Source: Planctomycetota bacterium (GTDB lineage: Bacteria > Planctomycetota > UBA8742 > UBA2392). Taken from it: 64,000 nucleotides of DNA. The stretch covers positions 6,039-70,038 of the forward strand of contig JACKIE010000016.1 in the NCBI GenBank assembly GCA_020638635.1, read 5' to 3'. Below the pieces are notes generated by a model. That model ran no database searches. It saw nothing but the letters and a program-made list of their open reading frames with translations, and was not told the origin of the DNA. The position numbers and the translations under genes are program-made. Below are positions 1 to 8,758 of this stretch, piece by piece (positions within the stretch are counted from its first letter, which is position 1; every line of letters starts with the position of its first letter).

Positions 1-1072
1 GCCCTTCGTGCAGCTGGCGGTGCTGCTGGGCGGTATCGGCATCCTGACCGGCAACGCCGAGGGCGTGGAGTACGCCGAGTCGCCCTGGTGGGCCGACGTG
101 GTGTTCGCCCTAAGCTTCGTGGGCATGGTGCTGGTGAACGTCGGCACCATCCTGACCTCGGGCGTGCGCAACATGTACGTCACGTTGTGGTACCTGGTGC
201 TGGGCTTCGTGTTCACCACGCTCAACTTCGTGATGGCCAACACCATTGTCGCGCACGTGGCGCCGGGCGCCGCGGGCGCGGCACTCGAAGGATTGTGGAT
301 CCACAACGCCGTGGGCCTGTGGGTCACGCCGATGGGCGTGGCGATCGTCTACTACCTGCTGCCCGTGATCCTGAAACGCCCGATCGCCAGCCACAAGCTT
401 TCGCTGATCGGCTTCTGGACGCTGGCGTTCTTCTACCCGCTGGGCGGCAGCCACCACTTCTTCTACAGCCCCACGCCCTGGTGGCTGCAGATCCTGGCTG
501 TGCCGCTGACCTTCGCGCTGATCTTCGTGGTCTACACCGTGGTCTACAACTTCTTCGCCACCATGAAGGGGCAATGGAAGACCATGGCCCGCAGCATCCC
601 GCTGCGCTTCCTGATTTTCGGCACGTTCAACTACATCATCACCTGCACCCAGGGTCCCTTCCACGCGCTGCTGAACGTGCAGCAGGTGGTGCACTTCACC
701 GACTGGATCGTGGCCCACGCGCACCTCGCGCTGTTTGGCGTGTTCAGCTGGTGGATCTTCGCCTTCATCTACTGGATCTGGCCGCGCATCACCGGCCACG
801 GCTACAGCAGGGCACTGGCCGAGTGGCACTTCTGGATCACGCTGATCGCCTTCTGGGTGCTGTACTACGTGGCCGACACCATCGCCGGCCTGATGCAGGG
901 CATGTTCTGGCTGACCACGCTGCCGCTGATGGATTCCATCGAGGCCGCGGAGCCCTTCTGGGCCACGCGGGCCATCTCGGGCGTGCTGATCACGATCGGC
1001 ACCACGCTGTTCATCATCAACCTGTTCCGCAAGGGCAACGAAGGACTGGAGGTGGCCGATGTCAGCAACTAA
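1..1072 (+). CDS. ccoN: cbb3-type cytochrome c oxidase subunit I (CcoN), 5'-truncated by window edge
   Basis: Catalytic haem-copper subunit of the high-affinity terminal oxidase. It reduces O2 in the cytoplasmic membrane and pumps protons. The reading frame is open from base 2, so the N-terminal part lies outside the window. What is visible is a run of hydrophobic helices carrying CcoN-like His motifs: HNAVGLWVTP, GGSHHFFYSP and VAHAHLALFGVFSWW, which are family metal/haem ligand regions. The stop overlaps the start of the next gene by 14 bases, indicating translational coupling with the cytochrome c subunit. Certain as to family; only the C-terminal ~355 residues can be seen. Confidence 0.95.
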   Translation, partial: PFVQLAVLLGGIGILTGNAEGVEYAESPWWADVVFALSFVGMVLVNVGTILTSGVRNMYVTLWYLVLGFVFTTLNFVMANTIVAHVAPGAAGAALEGLWIHNAVGLWVTPMGVAIVYYLLPVILKRPIASHKLSLIGFWTLAFFYPLGGSHHFFYSPTPWWLQILAVPLTFALIFVVYTVVYNFFATMKGQWKTMARSIPLRFLIFGTFNYIITCTQGPFHALLNVQQVVHFTDWIVAHAHLALFGVFSWWIFAFIYWIWPRITGHGYSRALAEWHFWITLIAFWVLYYVADTIAGLMQGMFWLTTLPLMDSIEAAEPFWATRAISGVLITIGTTLFIINLFRKGNEGLEVADVSN

Positions 1073-2249
1073 GGAAATCGCCGCCGAGAAACCCATGTTC
1101 GTGCTGCTGGTCGCGGGCTTCGGCTTCTTCCTGCTCTCGTTCATCGGCATGGGCCTCGGCCCCTGGATCAGCCTGAGCGCCACCATGGAGCCGCCCAAGG
1201 AGCTAGCCGACGCCAACCCGTACCGTGACGACAACGGCGACAAGAACGCCGCCGGCCGCGGGCGCGAAGTCTACATCAACGAGGGCTGCTGGCACTGCCA
1301 CTCGCAGTTCGTGCGCCCCGTCGCCAACGAGGAGTTCCGCTACGGGCCGGTCAGCCAGGCCTGGGAATCCATGTACGACGTGCCCAACACCTTCGGCACG
1401 CGTCGCATCGGCCCCGACCTCGCCCGCGAGGCCGGCCGCCGCAGCGACGACTGGCACTACGCCCACCTGTGGAACCCGCGCAGCACGGTGCCGCGCTCGA
1501 TCATGCCCAAGTACACCTGGCTGTTCGAGCAGCAGGGCGACGCCTGGGTGCCCACGGAAAAAGCCAAAGACCTGGTGGCGTACCTGCAGGGCCTGGGCAT
1601 CACCAAGAAAGAGGACGTGCGCAAGCTGGTGTGGCCCACCCGCGTGGTGACCGCGGGCGCGCCGGTCGCGACTGAGGCGCACGGCAAGCGCGGAGCGGAG
1701 CTGTTCGCCAAGCACTGCATCGGCTGCCACGGCGAGAAGGGCGACGGCCTGGGCATGGCCAAGGACTTCCTGAAGCCCGGCGCCGCCGACCTCACCACAC
1801 GCTACCTGCCGCGCGAAGAGGTGTTCCGCGTGCTGTTCATGGGCAGCGAGGGCAGCTCCATGCCCAGCTTCAGCGAGCTGACCGAGAAGGACCTGTGGGC
1901 GCTGTCCCAGTACGTGCACGACCTGGGCAAACAGGTGCGCAAGCCGGCGCTGGCCACGGCGGGCAACGCGGCCGCCATCGAGCGCGGGCGCGAGGTTTAC
2001 CGCAAGAACGCCTGCGCCAGCTGCCACGGCGAAAGCGGCATGGTGCCGCCCGCCATGGAAGGCCTGAAGCCCGCGCCCAAGCACTTCCGCGACCGCCTGT
2101 ACACCGCCGACTACATCAAGAAGGTGATGGCGGAAGGCCGCCCTGGCACGGCGATGGTGCCGTTTGCCAAGATCCAGGGCCAGGAGCTGGATGACCTGGT
2201 CGCCTACATCAGCAGCCTGTTCAACCAGGCCAATTACAAGGAGGAGTAG
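1059..2249 (+). CDS. ccoO: tri-haem cbb3 oxidase cytochrome c subunit, CcoO-CcoP-like fusion
   Basis: Electron-transfer subunit of the cbb3 oxidase, 396 residues. An N-terminal membrane anchor (about residues 13-35) precedes a CcoO-type domain with haem motif CWHCH (77-81). Two further cytochrome c domains follow, with CIGCH (220-224) and CASCH (319-323), the di-haem content normally carried by the separate CcoP subunit. No separate di-haem ccoP follows in the operon, so the chain probably does both jobs. It overlaps ccoN by 14 bases and is followed 2 bases later by the next gene. The three CXXCH motifs are seen directly; the statement that it replaces CcoP is inference from operon content. 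Confidence 0.92.
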   Translation: MSATKEIAAEKPMFVLLVAGFGFFLLSFIGMGLGPWISLSATMEPPKELADANPYRDDNGDKNAAGRGREVYINEGCWHCHSQFVRPVANEEFRYGPVSQAWESMYDVPNTFGTRRIGPDLAREAGRRSDDWHYAHLWNPRSTVPRSIMPKYTWLFEQQGDAWVPTEKAKDLVAYLQGLGITKKEDVRKLVWPTRVVTAGAPVATEAHGKRGAELFAKHCIGCHGEKGDGLGMAKDFLKPGAADLTTRYLPREEVFRVLFMGSEGSSMPSFSELTEKDLWALSQYVHDLGKQVRKPALATAGNAAAIERGREVYRKNACASCHGESGMVPPAMEGLKPAPKHFRDRLYTADYIKKVMAEGRPGTAMVPFAKIQGQELDDLVAYISSLFNQANYKEE

Positions 2250-2251
2250 GG

Positions 2252-2506
2252 ATGCGACACGCGACGACAATCGTGGTGCTGCTCGCGGCGGTGTGGCTGG
2301 CGGCGCCGGCGCACGCCTGCTTCTTTTGCGAGGAAGGAGCTAACAACACGGCGCTGTTCGTGATGGGCTTCTTCGGCTGCTTCATGCTGGGGATGCTGTT
2401 CATCTGCCTGGCCTACGCGAAGGCGGGGGCTTTCAAGGCGTCGCACCAGCTGGAAATGCGTGTACTGGAGGCGGAAGGGATCAGCCTGAGCGGGGAGGAC
2501 GACTAA
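2252..2506 (+). CDS. small membrane protein of cbb3 operon
   Basis: An 84-residue protein that I do not recognise as a named subunit. It has a signal-peptide-like N-terminus (residues 1-23), then a CFFCEEGANN motif just after the predicted cleavage site, a second hydrophobic helix (about 32-54) and an acidic C-terminus. The ATG is preceded by a good ribosome binding site (GAGGAG). It sits 2 bases after the tri-haem subunit and overlaps the next gene by one base, so it is almost certainly co-translated with the oxidase. The paired Cys in CFFC could bind metal or form a disulfide on the outer face; a role in oxidase assembly is inference only. Confidence 0.75.
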   Translation: MRHATTIVVLLAAVWLAAPAHACFFCEEGANNTALFVMGFFGCFMLGMLFICLAYAKAGAFKASHQLEMRVLEAEGISLSGEDD

Positions 2507-2694
2507 TGACAGAAGCAGAGACCAAACCCGCCGAGCCCGAAGCCAAGGCAGGCGAGAAGGCAGAGACCACCATCCCGGAAGTGGCGGACCAGAAGGTGCC
2601 GCTGTGGATCAAGCTGATGTGGCTGGGCTTCATCATCTGGATCATCTGGTACGTGATCATGGGCTTGCAGTCCACGCCCGAAAGCTGGGCCTGA
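2506..2694 (+). CDS. single-helix membrane protein, possible CcoP anchor or CcoQ/H-like subunit
   Basis: A 62-residue protein with an acidic, Ala/Glu-rich N-terminal half and one hydrophobic helix (about residues 35-52, LWIKLMWLGFIIWIIWYV). It starts one base inside the preceding gene (TAATG) and ends the operon. Small one-helix subunits (CcoQ, CcoH) are usual in cbb3 operons. Because the fused cytochrome subunit has no second membrane anchor, this peptide could also stand in for the CcoP transmembrane helix. Those roles are inference; the helix and operon position are seen. Confidence 0.75.
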   Translation: MTEAETKPAEPEAKAGEKAETTIPEVADQKVPLWIKLMWLGFIIWIIWYVIMGLQSTPESWA

Positions 2695-2708
2695 GCAGCA
2701 CGGAAAAC

Positions 2709-2740
2709 AACACGGCTCCCGCCGGCGCGGGAGCCGTGTT
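2709..2740. terminator. intrinsic terminator between convergent genes
   Basis: A perfect 13-bp inverted repeat (2709-2721 with 2728-2740, loop CCGGCG) lies 14 bases after the last oxidase-operon stop and just before the 3' end of the convergent gene at 2752. A short T-run follows on the plus strand and a mirrored A-run precedes it, so it may serve both directions. Confidence 0.8.
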
Positions 2741-2751
2741 TCGTTCAGGCG

Positions 2752-4977
2752 CTATCGCCCGTAGCCGGCCAGGCACAGCACGTCGTTCAGCGAGGTCAGG
2801 CGCGTAAGCGTGTCGGTGCGGGAGTCCCACATCCAGGCGTCGCCCAGTGTCAGCTGCGTCTCCGCGACGTACTTGTGCGTCACGAAGAAGCCGACGTCGG
2901 CCTTCTCGTCGAGTGCCAGCGACATCATGCTGTGGCCCGCCAGTTGCGGCCACATGCGCGCGACGGCAGCCTGCTTCGCCTCACGGTTGGCGTACAGCAC
3001 CGCGGGCGCGCCGTACAGGTTCTTGCCCAGGGTGTTCTCCGCGCCGGCGGTGCAGACCCACGCGCCCTCGCTGGTCCAGGCGCCCTCGGCGGTGTAGCTG
3101 AGGGTTGCGCCGGGCATCTCCGCGCCCCACAAGTGCTTGCCCGCGGCGTCATAGAAGTGCACCGCGCCGTGGCCGCCCGACGAGTCGCGGCACAGGGCGA
3201 CGTACTTGCCGTCGCGGCTGACCGAGAAGCCGCCGTACAGCAGCTCAAGCGCGCCGAAATCCACTTTCTCCCAGCTGTGCTTCGGGTAGCCGGCTTTGTA
3301 GCCCTGCGTCCAGGCCGACGTGTTCATCCAAAGGGCGTCGCCCTGCCAGCAGGGCCGATCGTAGCCGGTCTGCACGTGGCCGGGGTGGATGCGTACGGTA
3401 CCGAGGTCTTTGCCGGATTCCTCCAGCGTCATGTCAACCATGGTCGCGCCGGCGTACACCATCAGCGCGTCGCGCATCTTGCCGTTGCTGTAGTTGGGCA
3501 GGCGGCCGTGGATGTCCAGCAGCAGCGGCACACCTACCGGCACGCCCTCCAGCTTGAACGTGCCGTCAACGTTCACCACGGCCGCACAGGGCGTGTGGTC
3601 GATGCGGACGATCCCCGTGAAGCCGTCGTGCCGGTCGCGCCGGAACTGCGGGTCGTCGTCGGCCCAGATGATGCGGCCGGTGACGGTGCAGGTTTTCTCG
3701 GTCTTGGTCGGCTGGGCGATGCCGTCGCCTGTGGCCCACCAGGGGCTGACCTGGTTGAGTTTTCCGCTCTCGAGCTCGAGCACAAAGATGTCGCTGCTGC
3801 TGATCGAGATGCCCGCGTTCAGGTTCGAGGAGAACGCGATGCGCTTGCGGTCCGGCGACAGCGCCAGGGTGGCGATCGTGTTCGCACCCGGCATGGCCAG
3901 CACGGTCTTGACGATCTTCTTGCTCGCCGGGTCGAACACCTGGATGCGCGCCACTTTGCCGTTGTTGCGCGCGATCACGATGTGCGCGGGATCAACGGCG
4001 CCGTGCTTGAAGGTCTGGATCGACTCCACGCTGTCCGGCCCCTCGGTTCCGTTGGCGGCCGGCTTGTCGAACACCAGCGCGTAGCCATACAGGTTGGCTT
4101 CGCTGAAGCTGGTTTCTGCCTTCACCGGCGTGCCGTTCAGCTTGCCGCTGACGCTGGAGGTGCCCTTCCACTCGTAGGACACCATGCGCCCGGCGCTGAC
4201 GTCGAAGCTCGCGCTACCACTAAGCTTCGCGCTGGATTTCAGGCGGGTGCTGGCCGCGTCGTCGAACTGGTTGATGATGTCACAAGTGAACTTCAGCGTG
4301 CCCTCGACCTTGAGGTCGGCCAGCTTGCGGCCGTTCTCGTCGTTCTTCACGCCGCGCAGGGTGACCGTCACGTCGGCCTCGGTCAGCTTGTCTTCGGGCG
4401 CGGACAGGGCGATCAATCCCAGGCGGTTGGCGGGCACCTTCCAGCTTTCGCCCACTTTGACTTCGCGGCCGGGCAGCAGGTCGGCGTCCAGGTCAAGCTG
4501 CGCCCAGGCGCGGTCGCGCTCACTGATGTAGTCGTAGGTCTCGTGGCTGACTTCGCGGGTGTTGTCAGCCTTGACCTTCAGGACGAAAGTCTGGTTCTGC
4601 TTCCATTCCTCTACCGGCGTGCTGACTTTCTCGGGGCCGTTGCCGTAGTCCACGGTGCGGGTTTCCGTGGCCGCGATGTTGCGGTAGCTGCGCCACACCT
4701 CGCTGACGCGGCCGCCGTCCATGGCGGTGACCCATTCGTGCGTCACGCAGGTGCGCTCCAACATGAGGTCGGTCTTGCTGGGGTAGTCGTCGGGGTTCAG
4801 GGTGATATCGGCCGCCGACGAGCGCGCCGCCTGCACCATGCGCACGGTGCCGACCTCGAGTTTTTCCTTCAGCAGGAAGGTCTGTTCCTGCGCGATGACT
4901 TGCGCGGGTTGCCGCCCCGCGCCGATTGCCAGCGCGACCATTAACGCCGCGGCGCTTAATGCCGTCAGGTTACGCAT
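2752..4977 (-). CDS. secreted beta-propeller-like protein of unknown function
   Basis: A 741-residue protein with an N-terminal signal peptide (about 1-29). Residues ~30-300 form a beta-rich domain rich in 'VKVGESWKVP' and 'LKVEGTLKF' type strands. Residues ~320-420 look like TolB/WD40-type blades (LSPDRKRIAFSS, DIFVLELESGKLNQV). A carboxypeptidase-regulatory-like insert follows (~430-530, VNVDGTFKLEGVPVG), then more propeller-like blades (GGFSVSRDGKYVALCRDSS). No catalytic motif was recognised. The next gene upstream, a phosphoesterase, ends 15 bases before this start, so they probably form an operon. The product is likely periplasmic or surface exposed. Confidence 0.75.
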   Translation of the reverse strand: MRNLTALSAAALMVALAIGAGRQPAQVIAQEQTFLLKEKLEVGTVRMVQAARSSAADITLNPDDYPSKTDLMLERTCVTHEWVTAMDGGRVSEVWRSYRNIAATETRTVDYGNGPEKVSTPVEEWKQNQTFVLKVKADNTREVSHETYDYISERDRAWAQLDLDADLLPGREVKVGESWKVPANRLGLIALSAPEDKLTEADVTVTLRGVKNDENGRKLADLKVEGTLKFTCDIINQFDDAASTRLKSSAKLSGSASFDVSAGRMVSYEWKGTSSVSGKLNGTPVKAETSFSEANLYGYALVFDKPAANGTEGPDSVESIQTFKHGAVDPAHIVIARNNGKVARIQVFDPASKKIVKTVLAMPGANTIATLALSPDRKRIAFSSNLNAGISISSSDIFVLELESGKLNQVSPWWATGDGIAQPTKTEKTCTVTGRIIWADDDPQFRRDRHDGFTGIVRIDHTPCAAVVNVDGTFKLEGVPVGVPLLLDIHGRLPNYSNGKMRDALMVYAGATMVDMTLEESGKDLGTVRIHPGHVQTGYDRPCWQGDALWMNTSAWTQGYKAGYPKHSWEKVDFGALELLYGGFSVSRDGKYVALCRDSSGGHGAVHFYDAAGKHLWGAEMPGATLSYTAEGAWTSEGAWVCTAGAENTLGKNLYGAPAVLYANREAKQAAVARMWPQLAGHSMMSLALDEKADVGFFVTHKYVAETQLTLGDAWMWDSRTDTLTRLTSLNDVLCLAGYGR

Positions 4978-4992
4978 CTTCGCTCTCCGTGA

Positions 4993-6258
4993 TTACCGCT
5001 TGCGCGGTTTGGCCGTGTAGCTGTCCCGAACCTTGCCCTCGTCGGTGATGGACTCCACCAGCAGCGAGTCTTTCTTCACCGTCAGTTTCTGCACGTGCAG
5101 GGTGGACGCCGCGACGCCACCTTTGAAGTACCAGCGGTCGTCCTTGGGCGTGCGCTGCTTGACGCCCAGGCCGCCTTCGCCGATGTACACCACGCCGTCG
5201 TCGGCCTGCTTGCCGCCGCGGATCGCGCAGGTGCGCTTGAGTGCGTGGCCGTCGCTTTCGAAGGCGATGTCCAGGTTGTACTTCTCGAACAGCGGCACCC
5301 AGTGCTCCAGGGCGCTACCGGGGCTTTTCACGGCCGGGTAGGCCGGGCGGTGGTAGTTGGCGATCTGCCAGCGGACCTGTTCGTTTTCGTGCAGCACGGT
5401 CTCCAGGAAATCGGCCTGGTTGCCGCCGGCACTGATGTTGCTGTTCAGCGTGACCAGCAGGAACTGCTCGCCGATCAGCGTGCGATAAAAGTTCCCGTCC
5501 TTCTTGCCCGGCGTGTTGAAGACTTCGTCGTACAGGGGCCCCTCGGCTTCGTGGTTCCCGCGCGCGGGGATCACCGGCAGCATGCGGCCCTCGGCCGTGA
5601 CGGTCAGTTCGTGGTCGGTCAGCCACTCGTCCCAGTCTTCCATTTCCTCGCCGTTGGCGACGTAGTCGCCGCCGTGGGCCAGCGCGAGAATCTCCGGGTC
5701 TTCTTCGAACAGTGTGCGCATGCGGCGGTTCATGGTGCGGCGCGCGTCGCGATCAGAGCGCGAGTCGCCGCCGTAAAGCAGCTTGAACTCGGCGTCGCCC
5801 TCGGGCGCGGTGATGAAGTGAAACTCGCGTGATGCGGTATTGTCGCTCACCATCACGAACCAGTAGGTCGTTGCCGGTTTCAGATTCGATAGCTCGGCGT
5901 GGTTGTACCAGGTGTGGATTTCGTCGTCGGTGTATTGGCCGACCGTGGCATCGACCTGGAACCTGTACTTTGCCAGGTCTCCTTGGCGTGCCTCGCTGTC
6001 ATACAGCAGCGTGCTCTTCTCCGGCTGCTTGGCTGTGGTCCAGGCGACGGTTGCCGTGTGGGCGGGGTCTTCTTCCCAGATCAGCCGCCACTGGGCGGGC
6101 GTGGTGCCTTCGAGTTTCGTGCCGGTGTAGCTGCCGTCGGGGTTGCGGTCGGCGGCGCCCAGGCCGGGCGGTGCGGTCAGCGCGCCGACCAGCACGGCCA
6201 AGCTGACCACCAGGCCGGCGATCAGCAGCGCGGCGCGATGGTTATTCAATCGTTTCAT
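4993..6258 (-). CDS. purple-acid-phosphatase-like metallophosphoesterase
   Basis: A 421-residue exported enzyme: signal/anchor segment (~9-29), fibronectin-III-like purple acid phosphatase N-domain (~40-145, ending in LKPATTYWFVMVSDN), then a calcineurin-like phosphoesterase domain with GGDSR, HGGDY, RGNHE and NYHRPAY motifs for the dimetal site. The last family motif, normally GHxH, reads DGHALKR, so the second His is missing; activity could be altered. The start is set at the ATG at 6258, which has GGAAAG upstream. A longer in-frame start at 6321 would lie deep in the upstream gene. It overlaps the upstream membrane-protein gene by 17 bases. Confidence 0.85.
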   Translation of the reverse strand: MKRLNNHRAALLIAGLVVSLAVLVGALTAPPGLGAADRNPDGSYTGTKLEGTTPAQWRLIWEEDPAHTATVAWTTAKQPEKSTLLYDSEARQGDLAKYRFQVDATVGQYTDDEIHTWYNHAELSNLKPATTYWFVMVSDNTASREFHFITAPEGDAEFKLLYGGDSRSDRDARRTMNRRMRTLFEEDPEILALAHGGDYVANGEEMEDWDEWLTDHELTVTAEGRMLPVIPARGNHEAEGPLYDEVFNTPGKKDGNFYRTLIGEQFLLVTLNSNISAGGNQADFLETVLHENEQVRWQIANYHRPAYPAVKSPGSALEHWVPLFEKYNLDIAFESDGHALKRTCAIRGGKQADDGVVYIGEGGLGVKQRTPKDDRWYFKGGVAASTLHVQKLTVKKDSLLVESITDEGKVRDSYTAKPRKR

Positions 6259-7027
6259 GCTCGCTTTCCGTCGCCGGTTTGACGGTCCACAACAGGCAGA
6301 GTGTAAGTGGGACTGCGGCATTCGTCACGCGGATTAGGGTCTCCGGCCAATTGGGCCAGCCGAAGTACACCATGCGCGCGGCGGCCGTGACCGCGCCCCA
6401 GAAGGCCATCCAGGCCGCCACGGGCCAAAGATTGCGCGGTAGCAGGATCGCCAGCGCGGCCGCGACATCCAGCACGCCGATGCTGATCAGCATGGCGGTG
6501 GCCGTTGATTCCGACAGGTCGTGCGAGAGCAGCTTGGCCGAGGCGCCGATCAGGTAGTCGATGAACTGCGCGCGCAGCAGCAGCGCTTCCACACCATGGC
6601 ACAGGAAGGTGGCAGCGATACCGCCGCGCAGCAGCCACTCGGCCAGCCGCCGGTTGCGCGGCGAAGGCGGCAGGCTGAGCGCGGCCAGCGCCAGCGGCGC
6701 CGCGTAGCGCGCGGCGTGGGCGCCCGGCGTCAGCCACGGATACCAGGGCTCCACCATGGTGGACGCGAACGCGCTGAACAGCAGCCACGCCGCCACCAGC
6801 TTCAGCACCGGCCAGGCCTTGCCCCAGAACACGAAGGGTACGCAGGCCAGCAGGCCGAACGCGGCGGCGTGCTCGACACGCAGGGCGGCGGCCTCGCTCC
6901 AGTCCAGGTTCAGCCACAGCCACGACAGCACGGGACCGCCGTACAGCAGCATCTGGGCCGCGGCGCCGACGATCGTCAGCGCAACGGCAACGCGCAGTAC
7001 GGCTTTAGCGGCGGTGCTGGAGGACAT
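6242..7027 (-). CDS. polytopic membrane protein of unknown function
   Basis: A 261-residue protein with about six to seven hydrophobic helices spread along its length and short polar loops. No domain was recognised. It overlaps the glycosyltransferase gene upstream (stop at 7005) by 23 bases and the phosphoesterase gene downstream by 17 bases, so it is translated as part of a three- or four-gene operon. A DoxX/DUF-type integral membrane protein is one possibility, but nothing diagnostic is seen. Confidence 0.7.
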   Translation of the reverse strand: MSSSTAAKAVLRVAVALTIVGAAAQMLLYGGPVLSWLWLNLDWSEAAALRVEHAAAFGLLACVPFVFWGKAWPVLKLVAAWLLFSAFASTMVEPWYPWLTPGAHAARYAAPLALAALSLPPSPRNRRLAEWLLRGGIAATFLCHGVEALLLRAQFIDYLIGASAKLLSHDLSESTATAMLISIGVLDVAAALAILLPRNLWPVAAWMAFWGAVTAAARMVYFGWPNWPETLIRVTNAAVPLTLCLLWTVKPATESEHETIE

Positions 7028-8699
7028 ATTCCTTGCTGTTGAACTCGGCCGAGGCGCGCTGGTGGAAGTCGGCGCGGAAAACTTCCGGCAGCTTGTCCCA
7101 GTCCTTGCGCAGGCTGACCACCCACAGCGGCCCGCGCAGGGCCATCAACTTGCGGTGCTCCTCAGCTTCGTCCGGGTCGTTGACCAGCTCCGTGCGCTGC
7201 ACCTCGCAGTAATAGTTCACGATGCCGTCCTTCTGCGGGCCCAGGATCACCAGGGGCTCTTCGCGGTTCCAGTCGCTGGCTACCGCCCGTCCGAACGTCG
7301 CCGCGCTGCGATGTGGGTCCAGGGCCGGGATTACGCTCAGATGAATCGCCGCGTGAAAGATGCCGATCAGCGGCACCAGCAACACCAGCACGCCCACCTG
7401 CAGGTTGCCGCGCCGCGTGAGCTTGACCAGCATCGCGCCCCACAGGGTGGCGACCACGCCCGCGCCGATCAGGATCAGGCGGCCGGTGCCGTCGATGCCG
7501 AAGACGACCTCGGCCGCCTCGCCAGGCAGGCCTTCCACCATGCCGGCAGGTGCCAGCGCGAGGGCGAAGCCCGCCAGGATCAGCAGCGCGCCGGCAAACG
7601 GCGCCAGCCAGGCGATCACGTTCACGGGCCAGGCCAGCCAGCGGCGTTCAGCCACGGCCTGCATGCGCGCGATGCCCCAGGCGATGCCCAGCGCCAGCGG
7701 CGGGAACAGCGGCAGCACGTAGCCCGAGCGCTTGCCCGAGATCACGGAGAAGAACACGAAAATCGCCGCCGCCCAGGCCAGGCAGCCCAGCGCCGCGCGG
7801 GCTTCCGGCGCGTGGCGCATCTTCCAGGCCGCGCGCAGGCCGCCGGGCAGAAAGATGATCCAGGGCAGCGCAACCGGCAGCACCACGCCCACGAAAAACC
7901 AGGGCGGCTCGGCGTGGTGGAATGACTCCACGGCGCGCCCGGCCGACTGCTTGATCAGCAGGCGATCGAGGTACCAGTCGCCGGCCTGCAGACTGGCAAG
8001 CCACAGCCACAGCAGAGTGAACGCGCCGCCCACCAGGGCTCCGATCACGATGGCGCTGAAACACACGCCGCGACGGCCCTTCCAGGTGAGGCCCAATGCG
8101 AGCGCACCCATGGCCGGAATCGCCAGCGCCACGGGCCCTTTCACTACGCAGCCGTAGCCCAGTGCGCCCACGGTGGCGAGGATCCAGCCCGCCCGCGTGC
8201 GCCAGTTTTCGGCCAGGGCCGCGTGCAGGGCGGTGACGACGCCGAGCGTGGTCCACACATAGAGGAAGGAATCGATCAGGCTGCGCGTGCCGCGGTCCAA
8301 GATGAAGATGAACGTCCAGAAAATGCCGGCCCCCAGCCAGCCGATCGTGCGTGCCCCGAACAGCAGCCGCGCCAGGTGCACCAGCAGCAGGCCGCTGAAC
8401 AGCGCCGCCAGGGCCGATACGATGCGCGCCGCCACCAGGTAGCTGATTCCCGTGGCGTAGTGCACGGCGATGATCGCCCAGGAATAGCCCGGCGGCTTTT
8501 CGCCGTAGACGTCGCCGTTCAGGCTCGGCACCAGCCAGTCGCCGTACTCGCCCATCTGGCGCGCGGCCTCAACGTAGCGCAGGTCGTCAACGTGCCAGGG
8601 CCCGCGCGAAAACCAGGCCGGCACGAACAGCAGCACGAACGCGGCCAGCATGATCCATGCAAGCTGACGGTCTGCGCGGCTGGCGGGTGCTGCGTCCAT
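7005..8699 (-). CDS. GT39/ArnT-like membrane glycosyltransferase
   Basis: Polytopic transferase of the GT-C fold that moves a sugar from a polyprenyl phosphate to lipid or protein on the outer face of the membrane. The N-terminal helix is followed by the family motif HVDDLRYVEAARQM, which holds the catalytic acidic pair, and by GDWLVPSLNGDVYGEKPPGY, typical of ArnT-like enzymes. About ten further helices follow, then a soluble C-terminal tail. The ATG at 8699 gives 564 residues; a GTG at 8720 is an alternative, and neither has a strong ribosome binding site. It is divergent from the LAB_N and GT2 genes, which supply polyprenyl-sugar chemistry. Confidence 0.85.
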   Translation of the reverse strand: MDAAPASRADRQLAWIMLAAFVLLFVPAWFSRGPWHVDDLRYVEAARQMGEYGDWLVPSLNGDVYGEKPPGYSWAIIAVHYATGISYLVAARIVSALAALFSGLLLVHLARLLFGARTIGWLGAGIFWTFIFILDRGTRSLIDSFLYVWTTLGVVTALHAALAENWRTRAGWILATVGALGYGCVVKGPVALAIPAMGALALGLTWKGRRGVCFSAIVIGALVGGAFTLLWLWLASLQAGDWYLDRLLIKQSAGRAVESFHHAEPPWFFVGVVLPVALPWIIFLPGGLRAAWKMRHAPEARAALGCLAWAAAIFVFFSVISGKRSGYVLPLFPPLALGIAWGIARMQAVAERRWLAWPVNVIAWLAPFAGALLILAGFALALAPAGMVEGLPGEAAEVVFGIDGTGRLILIGAGVVATLWGAMLVKLTRRGNLQVGVLVLLVPLIGIFHAAIHLSVIPALDPHRSAATFGRAVASDWNREEPLVILGPQKDGIVNYYCEVQRTELVNDPDEAEEHRKLMALRGPLWVVSLRKDWDKLPEVFRADFHQRASAEFNSKEYVLQHRR

Positions 8700-8758
8700 G
8701 GGAAAACGATAGCTTTGCACATCGGTTCCACAACGCGGGCGATTGCAGCCGGGCCCGT

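Noticed and set aside
2875..4944. Long plus-strand ORF of 689 codons opposite the propeller-like gene
   Set aside because: It is the antisense shadow of a clear secreted protein; its composition (His/Val/Ala/Arg-rich, no motifs) is typical of reversed GC-rich coding sequence. The same holds for long antisense ORFs opposite the helicase, restriction, ABC and beta-oxidation genes.
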